Assembly (NCBI GenBank): GCA_037975125.1
Contig: CM075853.1
Location: 29,568,795-29,632,794 of the forward strand
Direction of reading: 5' to 3'
DNA length: 64,000 nucleotides
Origin: Latrodectus hesperus
Taxonomy: Eukaryota > Arthropoda > Arachnida > Araneae > Theridiidae
The notes beneath the pieces are model-generated. The model was not told the origin of the DNA and made no database searches. It worked only from the letters and a program-made list of their open reading frames with translations. Each line of letters opens with the position of its first letter. Positions within the stretch are counted from its first letter, which is position 1. The position numbers and the translations under genes are program-made. Positions 31,001 through 43,900 of this stretch are shown here, in pieces.

Positions 31001-34000
31001 ACTGTTAAGCCCGCCACACATGATATGTTTTTTCCTATGGATTTGTTGGATGTGAACAAGTTGTACCGTGTGTGGGGAAGTTGAACAGGTTCAAGAAAAT
31101 TCAAACAAGTTCTGATTTTTCTTCCAACACAGGAAGTAAGCAATTGCTTCCCGTTGTCGCATGTCTGTCTTGCAGGGTTGCAAATTATTTTTTGGCAATA
31201 CTTTGGAAAATTAATATTTGATACCTTTTTTAAAAATGTCCATGAAGCAAATATTGCAGGAATTTATTGAAATCTATAAAGATGAGCCTTGTTTGTGGCA
31301 AATAATGAGTGTCGATTACACAAATAAAATAAAAAGAAAGTTAGCTTATGAAAAATTATTAGAAATATACAAAAAGATAGATGAAAAGGCTTCAATTAAC
31401 GAAGTAAAGGAAAAAACTAATGCCCTCTGTAGAACCTATAAAAGAGAATATCTATACCATAACTTATTGTTCATTCAATTTATATACAAATGTGTAATAG
31501 CAAATAAAATGTAAAACTGCTAGCATGAATTAACAATTATTTATAAAATTCTGAAGAAAATTAAGAGTACAAAAATAATTATGTTGTCTTTCTTTTATTT
31601 TTGTTGATTATCGAAATGATAATAGGCTGTTGTTTGCAAAAGATGGCTTGTATGTTTACATCAAAAATATGTAAGACATTTGTGAAATTCATATTAGAAA
31701 AAATGTACACTCTCTCATTCCTATTTATAATAATGCTATTGTATTACAATGTTATATTGTCATCAGATTAATTTGATCTAATAATTTTTCATAGGCAGAG
31801 CCAAATCCACCCTTGAAGGATCTTTCTGTGATTTCAATATTAGCTGAATGTACACTTATGGTTGCTTGGAGGTAAATAAACTAAATATTTAAAGAATATA
31901 TATTTTTGTCTAGATTCTTGCACTATTTTTTTTCAGGTCCATAGTTTATTATAAGTTTTTTCAATAAATAAAATGGTTAATTTTAAACTTAAATTTCATA
32001 TATGTGCAAATTACGTTGGTATAGCATAAATAATGTAAATAATTTTTTTCTTATTTATTGAAATATTTTAAAAGTTTTCAATTGCTTATAAGTATTTGGA
32101 AACATTAATTCACATTATAGATGATTTTTTAAATAGTACTGTTTACCTCATATTTTTTAAATTATATTTGAAAAGTAAAATTTTGTGTTTAATCTTATTT
32201 TAAATTTTTTTACAATAGAAATAACTTTTCCTAAGAAGCACAATAAAAATATAAGAGCATAATTGTAACATAAATTATTTAAATTGCTTGCCTATCATCA
32301 TTCTCCAAATGTTTCTGAATTTTTAATAAAATCATTAAATAATTTCACAATTATGAATATTTTTATACTTTTCCTTTTAATATGCTGCAATATAAAATCT
32401 ATACTTATTTTGTTAGTTATAAGAATCTCTCACTTCATTCAAAAAACTAAACTTAATATACCGAGAATATAACTTTGCATAAAAAAGTTATATTAATTGA
32501 ACGTATAAATTCAAAAATTAATTTTTACTTTTAAAAATTTCAAATATTTTTTGTATTAAGTTAGATTTTATTTTAGCCCAGAAGAAGCTGGCAATTACTT
32601 AGAAACATATAAGATGTTTGAGAACAAATCAGCAGATTTAATAAAGGAAAAACAAGATAGTGATAACTACTCTCAGGTATAATTAAATCTGATCATTATT
32701 TTGTGTTGTTTAAAATTGATTATATTTGTTGTAATAATTACAAGCTATAGTTTAACTTATAATTAAAAAGAAATATAAGTGGAAATTAATTTATGTTATT
32801 GTATCATTTTAAGTAACAGGTTTTAATTTATGCTTTGCTTCTATCTTGTAATTCATTAAAAATATGTTTAAGTAAACAGTTGAAATGCAAATTAATTTTT
32901 TTATAAATTATTCAAAGAATTTGTGGCTTACAAATTTTAACTCGCAAATTCTTTCCAGCTTCTTTTCTAATCATATTGAAATACATCAATTAAAATCAAA
33001 TATGTGTGATGGCGGTAAATTTTAACAGTTCATTTTAGTATTATTAATAAATAATAATTACATAGAAAATATGATCATAAATTAGTAACAGTTTACAGAA
33101 GTAAAATACTTTATAATATATTTAATATTATAAGGTAAAAATAAATTTGAAACATATATGTAAGTAAAATGCAAGCTTTATGTAACACAACAATTAACAG
33201 TGTGAATTTTATTATTAGCAGCTTTTGAAAAATGCATTGTCAAATTCCTATAGCTAAAAATAGGAAAAATACATGTTCATTAAAAAATATAAAGCTATCG
33301 TGCATGTTTAATATTAAGAAAAGATACTTTTATTTTCACAAAAGATGCTTTATTATGCACCATTTTATTTATTTATTTTTTTTACTCATGTGTCACAGAA
33401 TGTTATTTCATCTTTATGTGACAAATAAACACTTATTTAATAATTACAAATAAATTCTTAAAATGATACTTATTTTAATTTTAAATGTTTCCAACACTTT
33501 TTGTGTAGAATGGTCATATCAGTATTAAATTAAAGAATATAATTAAGTCTCAAATATTTATTTCTGCATAAATAATACATTGCATATATGACCAGTTTTT
33601 GATTTTTATTAATATAATATAACAGCATGTTTTTTTCATGACCAATTTAAAAATAATTTACAAAATTTTCAATTTTATTTTTCAGAAAATTATTTTGAAC
33701 TAATCTAATGCTACAGTTAAAAATACAATAACAACCACTGAACATTTCTAAAATTTAAATTTTTGTTTTGTACATTTTAGCTTATTGATTGTTTGACAAC
33801 TATAAGATCCATTAATAAAACAGATGCTATGGTTTTATTATCAAATTTTAAGGTGAGTCAACATTCCTTCTATTATTATTCCCATATTTAAAATATCATA
33901 TATTTACAGAGGTCAGTAATTAATGAATTTATTAACTTGAGTAATTGCTTTTTATCTACTATATTTAAAAAATCTCCAACAACAAATTGCTTTCAAAATG

Positions 34001-34934
34001 TTTAGTAATTTTTAAATAAATTATTAATATTAATTTTTGTAACTCTTATATTACTATTGTTTTGTTATCATGATGATATAGATTTAATAAATATAAATTA
34101 TTTGCATTCATATTTATTTCTAAATTCAAATCTGAATAAAATTCAGTTGAATAATGTCTTATTAACTAAACCAGATTCATTTACAAATTGATTATTAAAT
34201 TTTGATATTTTTAAAATATGATAATCACTGTTTCAAAGTGTTTACACTGATGATAAAGGTAATTGTTAAATGATGTATTATTTCTGAACTAGTAAAGCTC
34301 ATATTAATTGGTATTAAGTATATTTTTTAAAGTGTCATTCACACACATATCTTAACTATTCCATTGTTGCTATAAAGTGACAAGCAAATAAAATATAACA
34401 GACCTAGATTATATTCTTTCTTTTCATTTACTCAATTACAAGTGAATGTAGTGATCTATTACTATACATATCTTCTTCTTTAATAGCGTAACAACCTATT
34501 ACATGTCTTAGCTGCCTACTATACTTATCATCTTTAGCAGTATACTAAATAGCTTCTTTTATATCATCCATGAATGTATGCCAAAAGTAAGAAAATATTT
34601 TCTAGACACAATGCTATTAATAAAACTAATAACACACAAAAATCATTAAATAACTAGCTCATGAACAAGAAACATTGAAGTCTCTCTGAAATCAAATCAA
34701 GAAATAAGCATTATAATTATAGTTAAAATCGATCCATATTCTTAGTGTCATTCAATTTATCCTAAAAACTTTTGCAAATATTTCACCTAATATATAAATT
34801 TCAGTATTTTTTTTCCATCTACTCAGAATCAGGCTTAGTTAAGTATGAATTTATAAATTCTGGGGTTCTAAAGCATATAATAATTATAACATTGTAAACT
34901 AATAATTCACTGTTAGTGACAGTTGATGCAAATA

Positions 34935-34985
<51 letters not shown>

Positions 34986-36783
34986 TTCAATTTTAAATCT
35001 TAATAATCATACTTGCAGTTATTGACTTTTGTATAAAGTTTTTGCATTTACTGATGTGTTGAAACTTTTTTAAATTTAGCACATACATTATTGTAAAACT
35101 ATCTGAATTTGATATTCCAAATTAACAATGTTTCTCATCCATGAAAAGAAATTTATTTTAAAATCAGAAGTATTCATAAAAAATTAAATAAATTGTACTC
35201 TTATGTAGTTGTAATATATGAGTTTATTTTTAAATTAAAATCAAATACTTTTCAGACATTGAAAGGAATAGTTGCAGCTTCAGTAGAAGAATTAACACAA
35301 TGTCCAGGTATGGGACCTTTAAAGGTAAGTATATTTTTCTTCTTAGATTAAATTTTTGGAACATTTCATTCAATAGTTATTTTGCCATTTTTGTTTTACT
35401 AACTTTAAATGCCTCAAATTTTCTTTTAAAAAATTTGAAAAAAATAACATATAAGGTAAATACAGTATGAAATAGTTTTTGCTTTATTAGAAACAGTTTT
35501 TCTATGTAGTCTATTCAAAAATGTGTCACAACAATTTTTTATTATTTTTCACAATCAGTTTTAAGCAAAACTCATTTCTTTAAATATTGTGGATATCTCT
35601 TATCTTTAATTCATTTAGTCTTCAATGAAAACTTTATTTTCTTTAACTAAAGTATTTATTAAAAATATTTAACAGTTTATATATGAAAATATTCATTTTT
35701 ATGACTCCAAAAAATTATATGAAAGTATTATTAGAATTATTGATTTCAATAAAAAATTATGTTACTGGAAAAATATAATAGTGTAATGTTTATGTCAATA
35801 TATAATCGGATCATATTGAAGAAATTTGCAAAAGATACTCTTGAAGTTATTATCCAACCATTTAAGGATTAGAGATTTAGGGAACAAGAATTAACCAAAA
35901 TCAGTGCAAAATGAAAAGAGAATAATTATTGGGAATATAAAAGAAATATCAGATACATTAGGATATAATAAAAAAATTTATTTCAGTCAAAATATTGATG
36001 TATTTTCAAGATATTTAAAAATCATAGATGAGAAAGTATGTATCACAATATTTCTTGGTTTACTATATTTAGAAATTATTAAGATACAGTGCAAGTAAGT
36101 AAAGAAGAAAAAAGTTTTAAAAAGAAGCTATTATTGAAGGAAATTATTTTAGAAAAAATTTTCTTGAATAAGGAACAATGCATAAAAGAAACATACAGAG
36201 AATAAGTTTTCAAATTAATTGTCTAATAGTGTGTAGTAGAAGTAACAACATTCAAAGATTTGAGGTATTTGGTTATAGTTATAATTAAAAAGGACTAATC
36301 TATATCTTACTAATCATCAAAGTTTGAAATTTTGTAGCAAATAAATAAGTTAAAGTACTTTGTTGTATGTCTACATGAAAATTAGAATTTAACAGTGTAT
36401 TTAAATATGTTTTCAACTTTTTATTATAAACTAAAATTTGGTGATGAAATTTTTTTTATAACAATTCATTTGTCTTATTGATAAATATATAAATATAAAA
36501 CATTAAAATCTATTTTTCTAAAATATCCAAATATATATATATGGATCACATGCATTAATATGATTAATAGATTTTTTTTACTTGCACTTCTTCCAAAAAA
36601 TATTTCATGTCAATGCAATAAACTATGCTAGATGCAAAACTTAACTGAAACAGTTTTTTATTCTTCTATTGAAATTATTATACGTAAATTGTTTAATATT
36701 TATGCTTTTTAAATATTTTATTTCAGGCAAAACGACTGTATGATGCTTTAAGGAAGCCCTTGAAAAATGAAAAGATGAAATAG
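25050..36783 (+). CDS. ERCC1: ERCC1, DNA excision repair protein, 10 exons
   Basis: Exons: 25050-25118, 25251-25507, 28271-28343, 29592-29695, 30117-30216, 31795-31871, 32577-32676, 33781-33852, 35256-35324, 36727-36783. All introns are GT-AG and all phases agree, giving 325 aa (human 297). ERCC1 pairs with XPF to form the nuclease that cuts 5' of lesions in nucleotide excision repair and acts in crosslink repair; ERCC1 itself binds DNA and partners. Residues 1-115 are variable and Ser-rich. The central nuclease-like domain (about 116-230) has [43 protein letters not shown] and [15 protein letters not shown], all close to human, without an ERKxxxD active site as expected. The C-terminal double helix-hairpin-helix (about 258-318) includes [38 protein letters not shown]. 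Start chosen for its good context (AAAATGG) and because exon 1 ends in the phase exon 2 needs. Odd: human Phe293, the XPF anchor, aligns with Leu here. Exon 1 is the least certain part. Confidence 0.96.
25508..28270. other. ERCC1 intron 2, contains a GC-richer decayed insert
   Basis: AT-rich except for about 26500-27830, which is clearly less AT-rich and looks like an old transposon (separate entry). Confidence 0.7.
26950..27790 (-). pseudogene. Heavily decayed Tc1/mariner-like transposase, tentative
   Basis: On the minus strand, broken frames give [20 protein letters not shown] (about 27630-27570), which resembles the linker after the first helix-turn-helix of Tc1-like transposases, then [10 protein letters not shown] and NPV spaced as in the second HTH. 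Downstream, 27309-26956 is open for 117 codons, but no catalytic motif can be placed with confidence. Terminal repeats were not found. Confidence 0.35.
28344..29591. other. ERCC1 intron 3, nothing recognised
   Basis: AT-rich intron with no open frame, transposon end or array. 29400-29480 has short degenerate direct repeats (ATTACATAAAT-type). Confidence 0.7.
31004..31500 (+). pseudogene. Harbinger-type MADF/Myb-like ORF fragment in ERCC1 intron 5
   Basis: From ATG 31236 the frame reads [20 protein letters not shown], then [27 protein letters not shown] and [16 protein letters not shown]. This is the order of a MADF domain: F-I-x-x-Y-x-x-x-P-x-L-W near the start, three helices, and an x-LR-x-x-Y/F-x-x-E-type end. 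Such domains occur in the accessory DNA-binding protein of PIF/Harbinger transposons as well as in host regulators. The frame loses similarity after YKREY (about 31453) and stops at 31514. Upstream, 31004-31130 is GC-richer and begins TTAAGCCCGCCACACATGAT, like a transposon terminus, but I found no matching right end. Likely a 5' piece of a Harbinger element; a captured host exon is less likely, since it does not fit ERCC1 splicing. Confidence 0.6.
32677..33780. other. ERCC1 intron 7, nothing recognised
   Basis: AT-rich; a 73-codon frame at 33232-33453 has no splice signals at fitting phases and no motif. Confidence 0.65.
33853..35255. other. ERCC1 intron 8 with (TA)n microsatellite
   Basis: A pure TA tract of about 45 bp at 34937-34981; otherwise unremarkable AT-rich intron. 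Confidence 0.75.
34937..34981. repeat. (TA)n microsatellite in ERCC1 intron 8
   Basis: Pure alternating TA, about 45 bp. Confidence 0.96.
35325..36726. other. ERCC1 intron 9, nothing recognised
   Basis: AT-rich; a 64-codon frame at 35904-36098 has no motif. Confidence 0.65.
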
Positions 36784-36969
36784 ATTTTTCTACATTTTAT
36801 ACATAGCATTTTGTACATATCTGCATGTTTTCACCTGTGTGGCTTGCTTGTTCGGTTTTCCATTTTACCAAGATCTATCATTAATTTTAATGTCTCTACT
36901 TCCAAATTTAATCTGGATATTTCATCATTAAGTTTCTTATATTCCTGCAAAGAGAAACAAATTAATAAA
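36717..36969. promoter_or_regulatory. Convergent ERCC1/GNPTG 3' ends with overlapping poly(A) signals
   Basis: The ERCC1 stop ends at 36783 and the GNPTG stop lies at 36831-36833, leaving 47 bp. No AATAAA lies in that gap. The nearest plus-strand AATAAA is at about 36964, beyond the start of GNPTG's last exon. The nearest minus-strand AATAAA is at 36722-36717, at the acceptor of ERCC1's last exon. If these signals are used, the mature 3' UTRs overlap in antisense through both terminal exons. Confidence 0.6.
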
Positions 36970-37861
36970 TTTGAAATTTTTTAAAACACTGAATTATTTC
37001 TGATTGAAAACCATAGAAATGAGTAAAATACAAATGTTTAATAATGTAGAATTGGTTTAAAATTAATTTTTTGCAGAAAAATTCATAAAAATAACTTTAT
37101 TTGAAACTTTTAATTATTTGTTCTGCTTACTTAGATACCTGAAGGAATTATTTTGTTAATGAAATAATTTTTCTTACCAAATTAAATAATTTTTATTTTT
37201 GTAAGAATTTAGAATCAATATTGTTTAAAAAGTTTTAGTTAAAAATATTATTTTACAGATACATCATTATATTGATGAAATTCTCAAGTGTCTGATCATT
37301 TTTATACGACACTGTAGATATTTCATACACATTTACGTCTATAATGCATAAATTAATAAAAACTTGTACAAAATAAGTCATTATTTGCTTGAATAGTTTA
37401 GAAAGATTAATAAAATTATTTTATCTTTAAGATTTTTGTGTATATTTTTCAATGTATTATATAAATGTATATATAACTATACCCTATTGCAAGTTAAAAG
37501 GTCGATAAATTTTCCATCTTGTGTCTGTGAAACAGTTACTGCTTTATTTGACGATTTATTTTTAGGAATTTCAGCTAAACCTGCCTTCTGAAATATTTTT
37601 TGTAGTCCCACATCATATCCCTGGAAAAAATTATCCTCATTAAATGTTTATTATAAATAACAAAGGAAGCATTTGAACAGTATTAAAATGAAAGTAATGT
37701 AAAAATGTTTAAAAATAATAATACAGATTTTTTTTTATTTTGTAGTGTAGTGAAACTCCTATTAAATTTGCAATAAAATTGCAAGTTTAAGTTTATAAAA
37801 TTTTAGAAAAACATTTAACTTAATACAAATATAATGAAAATCTATAAGCAGTGAAATAAAC

Positions 37862-37926
<65 letters not shown>

Positions 37927-40900
37927 CACAGCAAGAGTGTAAAAGTTATCCTAAAAATCTAAATGTTTTACATCTAATATTTTACATAATATCTAATATT
38001 ATAATATTAGATATTATGTAAATATTTTACATTTCTTCTGAAAATTATTAGTTTTTAAATATTAATAAGAAAAATATAATTTAAAATCAATGCAAATGTT
38101 TTTAATATAAATCTGCATGACAGAATTAATGAATTATTTATAAAATAATAACTAATAAAGTAATTTATAAAGAAAACATTTTTTTCAGTTTAAACTTAAA
38201 TATTTAAACTGCAAATTATATCAAATGAAATGTAAACTTATTTTTATAAATAGTAAAAGAAGTGTATTTTTTCCAACCAACTTTTTTGGTTATGTCACCA
38301 AAATGTAATTCAGAGAGCAATTGGTCCCATTCATCTCTCAAGTGCTTATTTAATCTTGGATATACAAGTAAAGCATCTTCATGACAAACATATCTTGTGT
38401 TGAATATTGCAAAATATTGGCATTTATTTGGTTCTGTAACATTTAATAATTCTTCTTTCGAACCACATTGAAAAGATATCTAAAAAATAGTGCAGTTTTA
38501 AAATATAATTTGGTATATCATTTTATTATTTAAAATATTCAACAAATACATTTGTTATTACTGAAGTTAAATACATAAGATATGTAACTGAAAAAAATTA
38601 TTCTCAATTTTAAAATGCATAGGTTTAGTGTGAATTAGCTTTCTATTATATTTAACATACAAAATCAACAAGTCTATGCTATGTAAGTGAAAAGCATAAA
38701 CTTGTTAATTTTGTGTGTTATATATAAATAGAAAGCTAACACACAATAAACTTACTCATTTTAAAATTGGGAATAATTTTCCTTTGTATAAAAGAGAAAA
38801 GACAAACTGAAACTCAGCATTTTATTAAAAAAGGAAATATTTATCATTTTTGAGTCTTCTGTTTTAAAATAAATATAGTAACAGATTTTTTTTATAAAGA
38901 ATTTTCTCTTTACAAGGAATTATAAATACCTAATTGAAATTTATAATTATTATCATTTTTAAATTGAGATCAGTTGGTTTTATGTTTTTATAATTTGTGT
39001 GTATCATAATTTGTTTAATGTAAAAATTTATTTATTTAATGCCATTATTAGAGTATCATGTTCTTGATTAAATAGAATCTTAGGTGATGTTACAGTCCTT
39101 ACTAATTCCAGCATTATTTTCAATTATTTAATTGAAATATTCATTTTAACTATTTATTAAGCCAATCCATGGGTGAGTGGTTAGCATTTCTGACTCCAGA
39201 GCTGTGGGTTTTTAGTTTGAATCCCGGTTTGGGCATGGATGTTACTTACTCTCATTATTTCTATATGATGTATGAATGTGACCCACCCTATAAACAGGTT
39301 TGTGCTGGTATGGCATGAGTAATGCTACTCGCCTATGTGATTTGGTTCACAGGTGCCCACTCGATAATGACAAATGGGTAGCAGTTTCCGGCCTTGTTAT
39401 GGTGAAGGGTTAGTCACCCAAGGGCCAGCCTTTATTAAAAAGAAAAAGAACTATTTACTAAAGTTATTTACTCTTCCTTAATTTATTTCTTCCTATGGAA
39501 TAATTATACTTAAATTTTAATTTTTTCCAGCAAGTAAAGTAAAATAGCAAAACTCATTCATAAAGATTTATAATATTATAAAATTTATATAATTTTAAGC
39601 AAAATTTCACATTAAGCAAAGTCAAATAAACTTTGATCATCTTACATGAAAAAACATCCTTACTTTTACTGCTCTTTCAATATCTCCACATTGATCACCA
39701 TTTTTATACACCATAAAAGAAAATGTATTATTTTCTATTTCCCAATGGCTCCAAATCCTATAATATAGAAATACTATTTATTTATATTATAATATAGAAA
39801 TACATAATTTATTTTTTTAAAAAAAACTTCTATTTATAAAATATAGATGGAAATCTTAGAGTTATACAAAATTTTTATTATACAAACCAATAACACTAAA
39901 ATTGCTTTTACTTATCACATATTTTTCAGAAAAAGTCTTTTAATAGTAACCGTTTGTAACTTTAACTGCACAATTCTTTGTAATTTAATTTTAATCAAAT
40001 AAGTAAATTTACAAACTAAATAACTTTGAAAAATTTATTTCGAAAATATCCTACAATCACAGAACTAAAATACATTTATAAAAAGAAAAGTTTTAAATTA
40101 ATAACACTCAGAAGTTTTTTCATATATTTTTAAAATCATAAAAATATACTTTTTATTGCAATAAATATATATAGGAACAGTTGAATTGAATTTTACTTTG
40201 TAGTACAAAATATTATATAATTGATCTTTAAGTATTCTTCGGTAGTAGATTTTATAATAAACATAATTTTCTGAAAGAAATTTCGAGAATTATAAAAACA
40301 AATATTATATAATTTTGTTTCATTTTCTTCCATTTAATATGAGAACATTACAAAATCCTTTAAAGATGTAATGAAATTAATTTATTAAATATTAATACAA
40401 TAATTTTTAAATTACAAAATTATTTGCAATATTATTTTAAAAAAATATTTTAGTTTAAGTGGATCATTTCCTTATTTGTTGTATTCATTTTTAAAGTATT
40501 ACTTATTTGATATACATTTACACCTAGCAGTTTTTTACTATAAAAATATACCTACCCAAGTATTCCTTGATAGGCATTCCATCGAGCTGAAACTTCATAC
40601 TGGGTAATATTTTGGAAAGGACAAAACAAATACCTATATCTAAAAATATGTAACAACAAATAAATTTGCATAATTAATTAAAATAACCCAAGAATCAAAA
40701 ATATATATCACACTTTTGAATTCAAATACTGGAAATGAAATATTCCAAATAAAATAAAAAGTATATATGTTTTAAGAAGATATATCTATTATAAAAAGAT
40801 GATTTAAACATGGATATTATTTCCCAACCAAGAATTTGATTTAACTATAGGTGATTAAAAAATATCCTTGTACTATGACTAGGAAAGTCACCCTTTTTCT

Positions 40901-43900
40901 AAGGGTATGTTAATTAAAATGTTTAAAGATCTTATAATATTTTTCTTACAATAGCATTAGGCAGTCTACATTTCAGAATCAAAATTATGTTTGTTACATT
41001 ATAGACATAATTATGAGTGATCAATGATTATAATCAATGTTTTTAAATAAAAAACTGTAATTTGCAAAATCATTTCAATTTGAAAAAATTCACAGGTTAA
41101 ATATTTTTTTAATTATATTTGTTTTATTATTTAAATAAACTTTACTAGCATTAATATAATAAACAGACTGTATATTTTATAATAATTACAGTTTATTCTA
41201 TATCCATTCTATAAATTATACATCATGACAAATTTTCAATTTAGGGGAATATTTTTACTTGAATAAACATACTTTTAAGATAAAAATTTCAAATTCTAAG
41301 TAAATGTATTCAATAAAAAAAAGGAAATGTCTTAAAAAATTTCAATAATTTAATTTGATGCAAATATAACAATATTAAATTTAACATTTGATCAATTTAT
41401 AAAACAGATTAAGTAATAAATGAATTTTTTTTAAAAAAATGAAAAAATTTAATTTCTTAAAAATTATAGCTTTAAGAAGAATTTTCCTTTTAATATTTTA
41501 AATAATAATTTAAAGAGTCACATAACTTTAAAAATTTAAATTAAGGTTACCATTTAAATAGGAAAACTTATGCAGTATTTGATGAGTAAGAAAAATACTA
41601 ATATAAAAAACATTTTTATTAATGCAGTTTCTTAATTATAAATATTTTGTCTTCTGTAAAAGAAAAATGTAGCTACCTTTCATCAGTTGAATTATAACAC
41701 TTTCCAATCAATCTTTCCAATAATTCTGGGCCACTAAAATTAGAAGCTTTAACTGAAGGGACCAGTTTATTAGAGTTTTCATTATCTAACAAATTATTGC
41801 CTGCAAATCTAAAAGTAATACAATTTAAAATAAAAATCTTGAATATAGGAATAATAAAACAGTATACAGTAAACAGTAATGCATGTTTTCACAAACAATA
41901 TACCAGATTTATCATTTATTAACAATAATTCATCCAAATAAGTCTATTTTTAACTTACAGAAAGTGAACATCTAAACGAATTTTTATTTTTTAATTCAAT
42001 AGTATTAATGTATTATTTACTGATTTCTTTCACTCTCATCTTATATTGAATAATAATTATGATTTATGTAATAATGAATCAGATTAAATGATTACTTAAA
42101 TGATTATATAATAACACAAAATAATATACAAGAAATCCATTTGAAAAATTAATGATACATAAAATGAAAAATTAATGATAAAATAAAACATTGAAATTAC
42201 TAATGTTGAAAGAAGCTCAAGAAATTATATAAAATGGATTTGATAAATAATAATTTATTTCACTTTCAAGCCCTTGAATTTTTACCAAGGATATAAACTA
42301 ACTGTATATTATTATATATTTAATTTGTTGGAATATTATTTGTTACAGAATAGTACTAAGAATTAAATAACCAGGTCACAATAATGTTAAGCATAGCAAG
42401 AGATGTTAATTGTTCTTTATTTCATCATCAAAAAATATTTAAAAGCAAATTTGTTTCATGGAAAGAAAAGTATGAAATAAATCAGTGAATCTTAACATCT
42501 GTAAATAGTTCAAAAAATTTTATAAATATAAAAATATATCATGAAATAAATAAGAAAAAAAAGGCATTTTTATTAAACAACTCAAAACTGTTAGAAATGA
42601 AAGGGTATTCTTAAAAAATTTTTTACTGTTCATTTTTATAAAAAATAATAAGTGAAAGTTATTTAACTTCATCACATATACTACATGAGATTATTTTCAT
42701 TTAATTTCAAAATCTATTTAAACTTACTTCCATAAATCTACAATATTACAAAAGAAGTGACATTGATTTTTTGTACGAGAATAAAGCAAAATCATTATTT
42801 TTCAGAAGGAAAACAATGTTAATATAAAAAATTCATATGAATGGGATGTATAATATTATATGGAACTCATAACCAAATCTATTAGAAATTATTAAAATAT
42901 CAAAACTGAAATTTGAAAATCACTTTGTTTACAAAACTTGAAATATAGGTCATATTTTTCATTAATTAATCATTTGATTAGCTACTCTGACTCATATAAA
43001 AGAGTACATTTTTAAAGCTTGATTAAACTCATAAAAGTAACTATAATAAAGATGTGATTTTGCTAAGTATAATTTTAATAGAACTTTTTATACAATCATT
43101 TTCTTTCCTTGGATGCATGTGAACTTTTAGTTTCCTTGCATGAGATAAAATATTTCTGACTTATTGACATGCATGAACAAATAGCATTTTGAAATGTTTT
43201 ATTTACATTTCTTTTTTTTAAAAAAAAAAACTCCTTCTTATTTGAAAATACTTATCTATTAGTATACTTACCACAAAATTCTATAATTACTGAAGGCTGA
43301 CTAATAATTTTATCGTATCCATTATTTATCAAACAAAAATTCTGATATTTTTTAAAAGTATGTAAGTTCTTAATTTATAACATTTCCAAACATTCAATTA
43401 ATAATATAGTAAATTAAGAATTTAATTTTCTACAAGTTTCCAGAAATAAATATTTTATCCGGTATTAAATCTCTGACCTTCCTGATTTTAGGTTAGGTTT
43501 TATAAATATTAAGTCAGACTAGTGCTTTGTATCTTTATGTTTCCCACAACAAATTGTTATCTATGAAAAATGTCCCTAAAAGCCACAACCAATACATGTG
43601 TAACATAATAAATTACTATGTTCATAAGCTTTACAACATTCTTGAGCAGCTAGATTGTCCTCTAAAATGTGAAAATCAATTAGAGAAATACTCTGATAAG
43701 TTATTTTATTAACAGTACTTTATCAAGCAAATAATTAAGTGTTACACTGAGAAAATATGAATTAATGAAATATTTTCAAAATGAGAAAATGCATATAAAT
43801 TATGATGAATGATAAAGAAATGCATATATTGGATCACTGAAAAATATGCATGAAATAAAACTTCAACAGAAATGACTTTCTTGAAAGTTAAAAGTATTGA

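Larger units (their letters stand above)
37621..38281. other. GNPTG intron with TA array and perfect palindrome
   Basis: A pure (TA)n of about 57 bp lies at 37867-37923, followed 58 bp later by the 42-bp perfect palindrome at 37981-38022. Confidence 0.85.
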
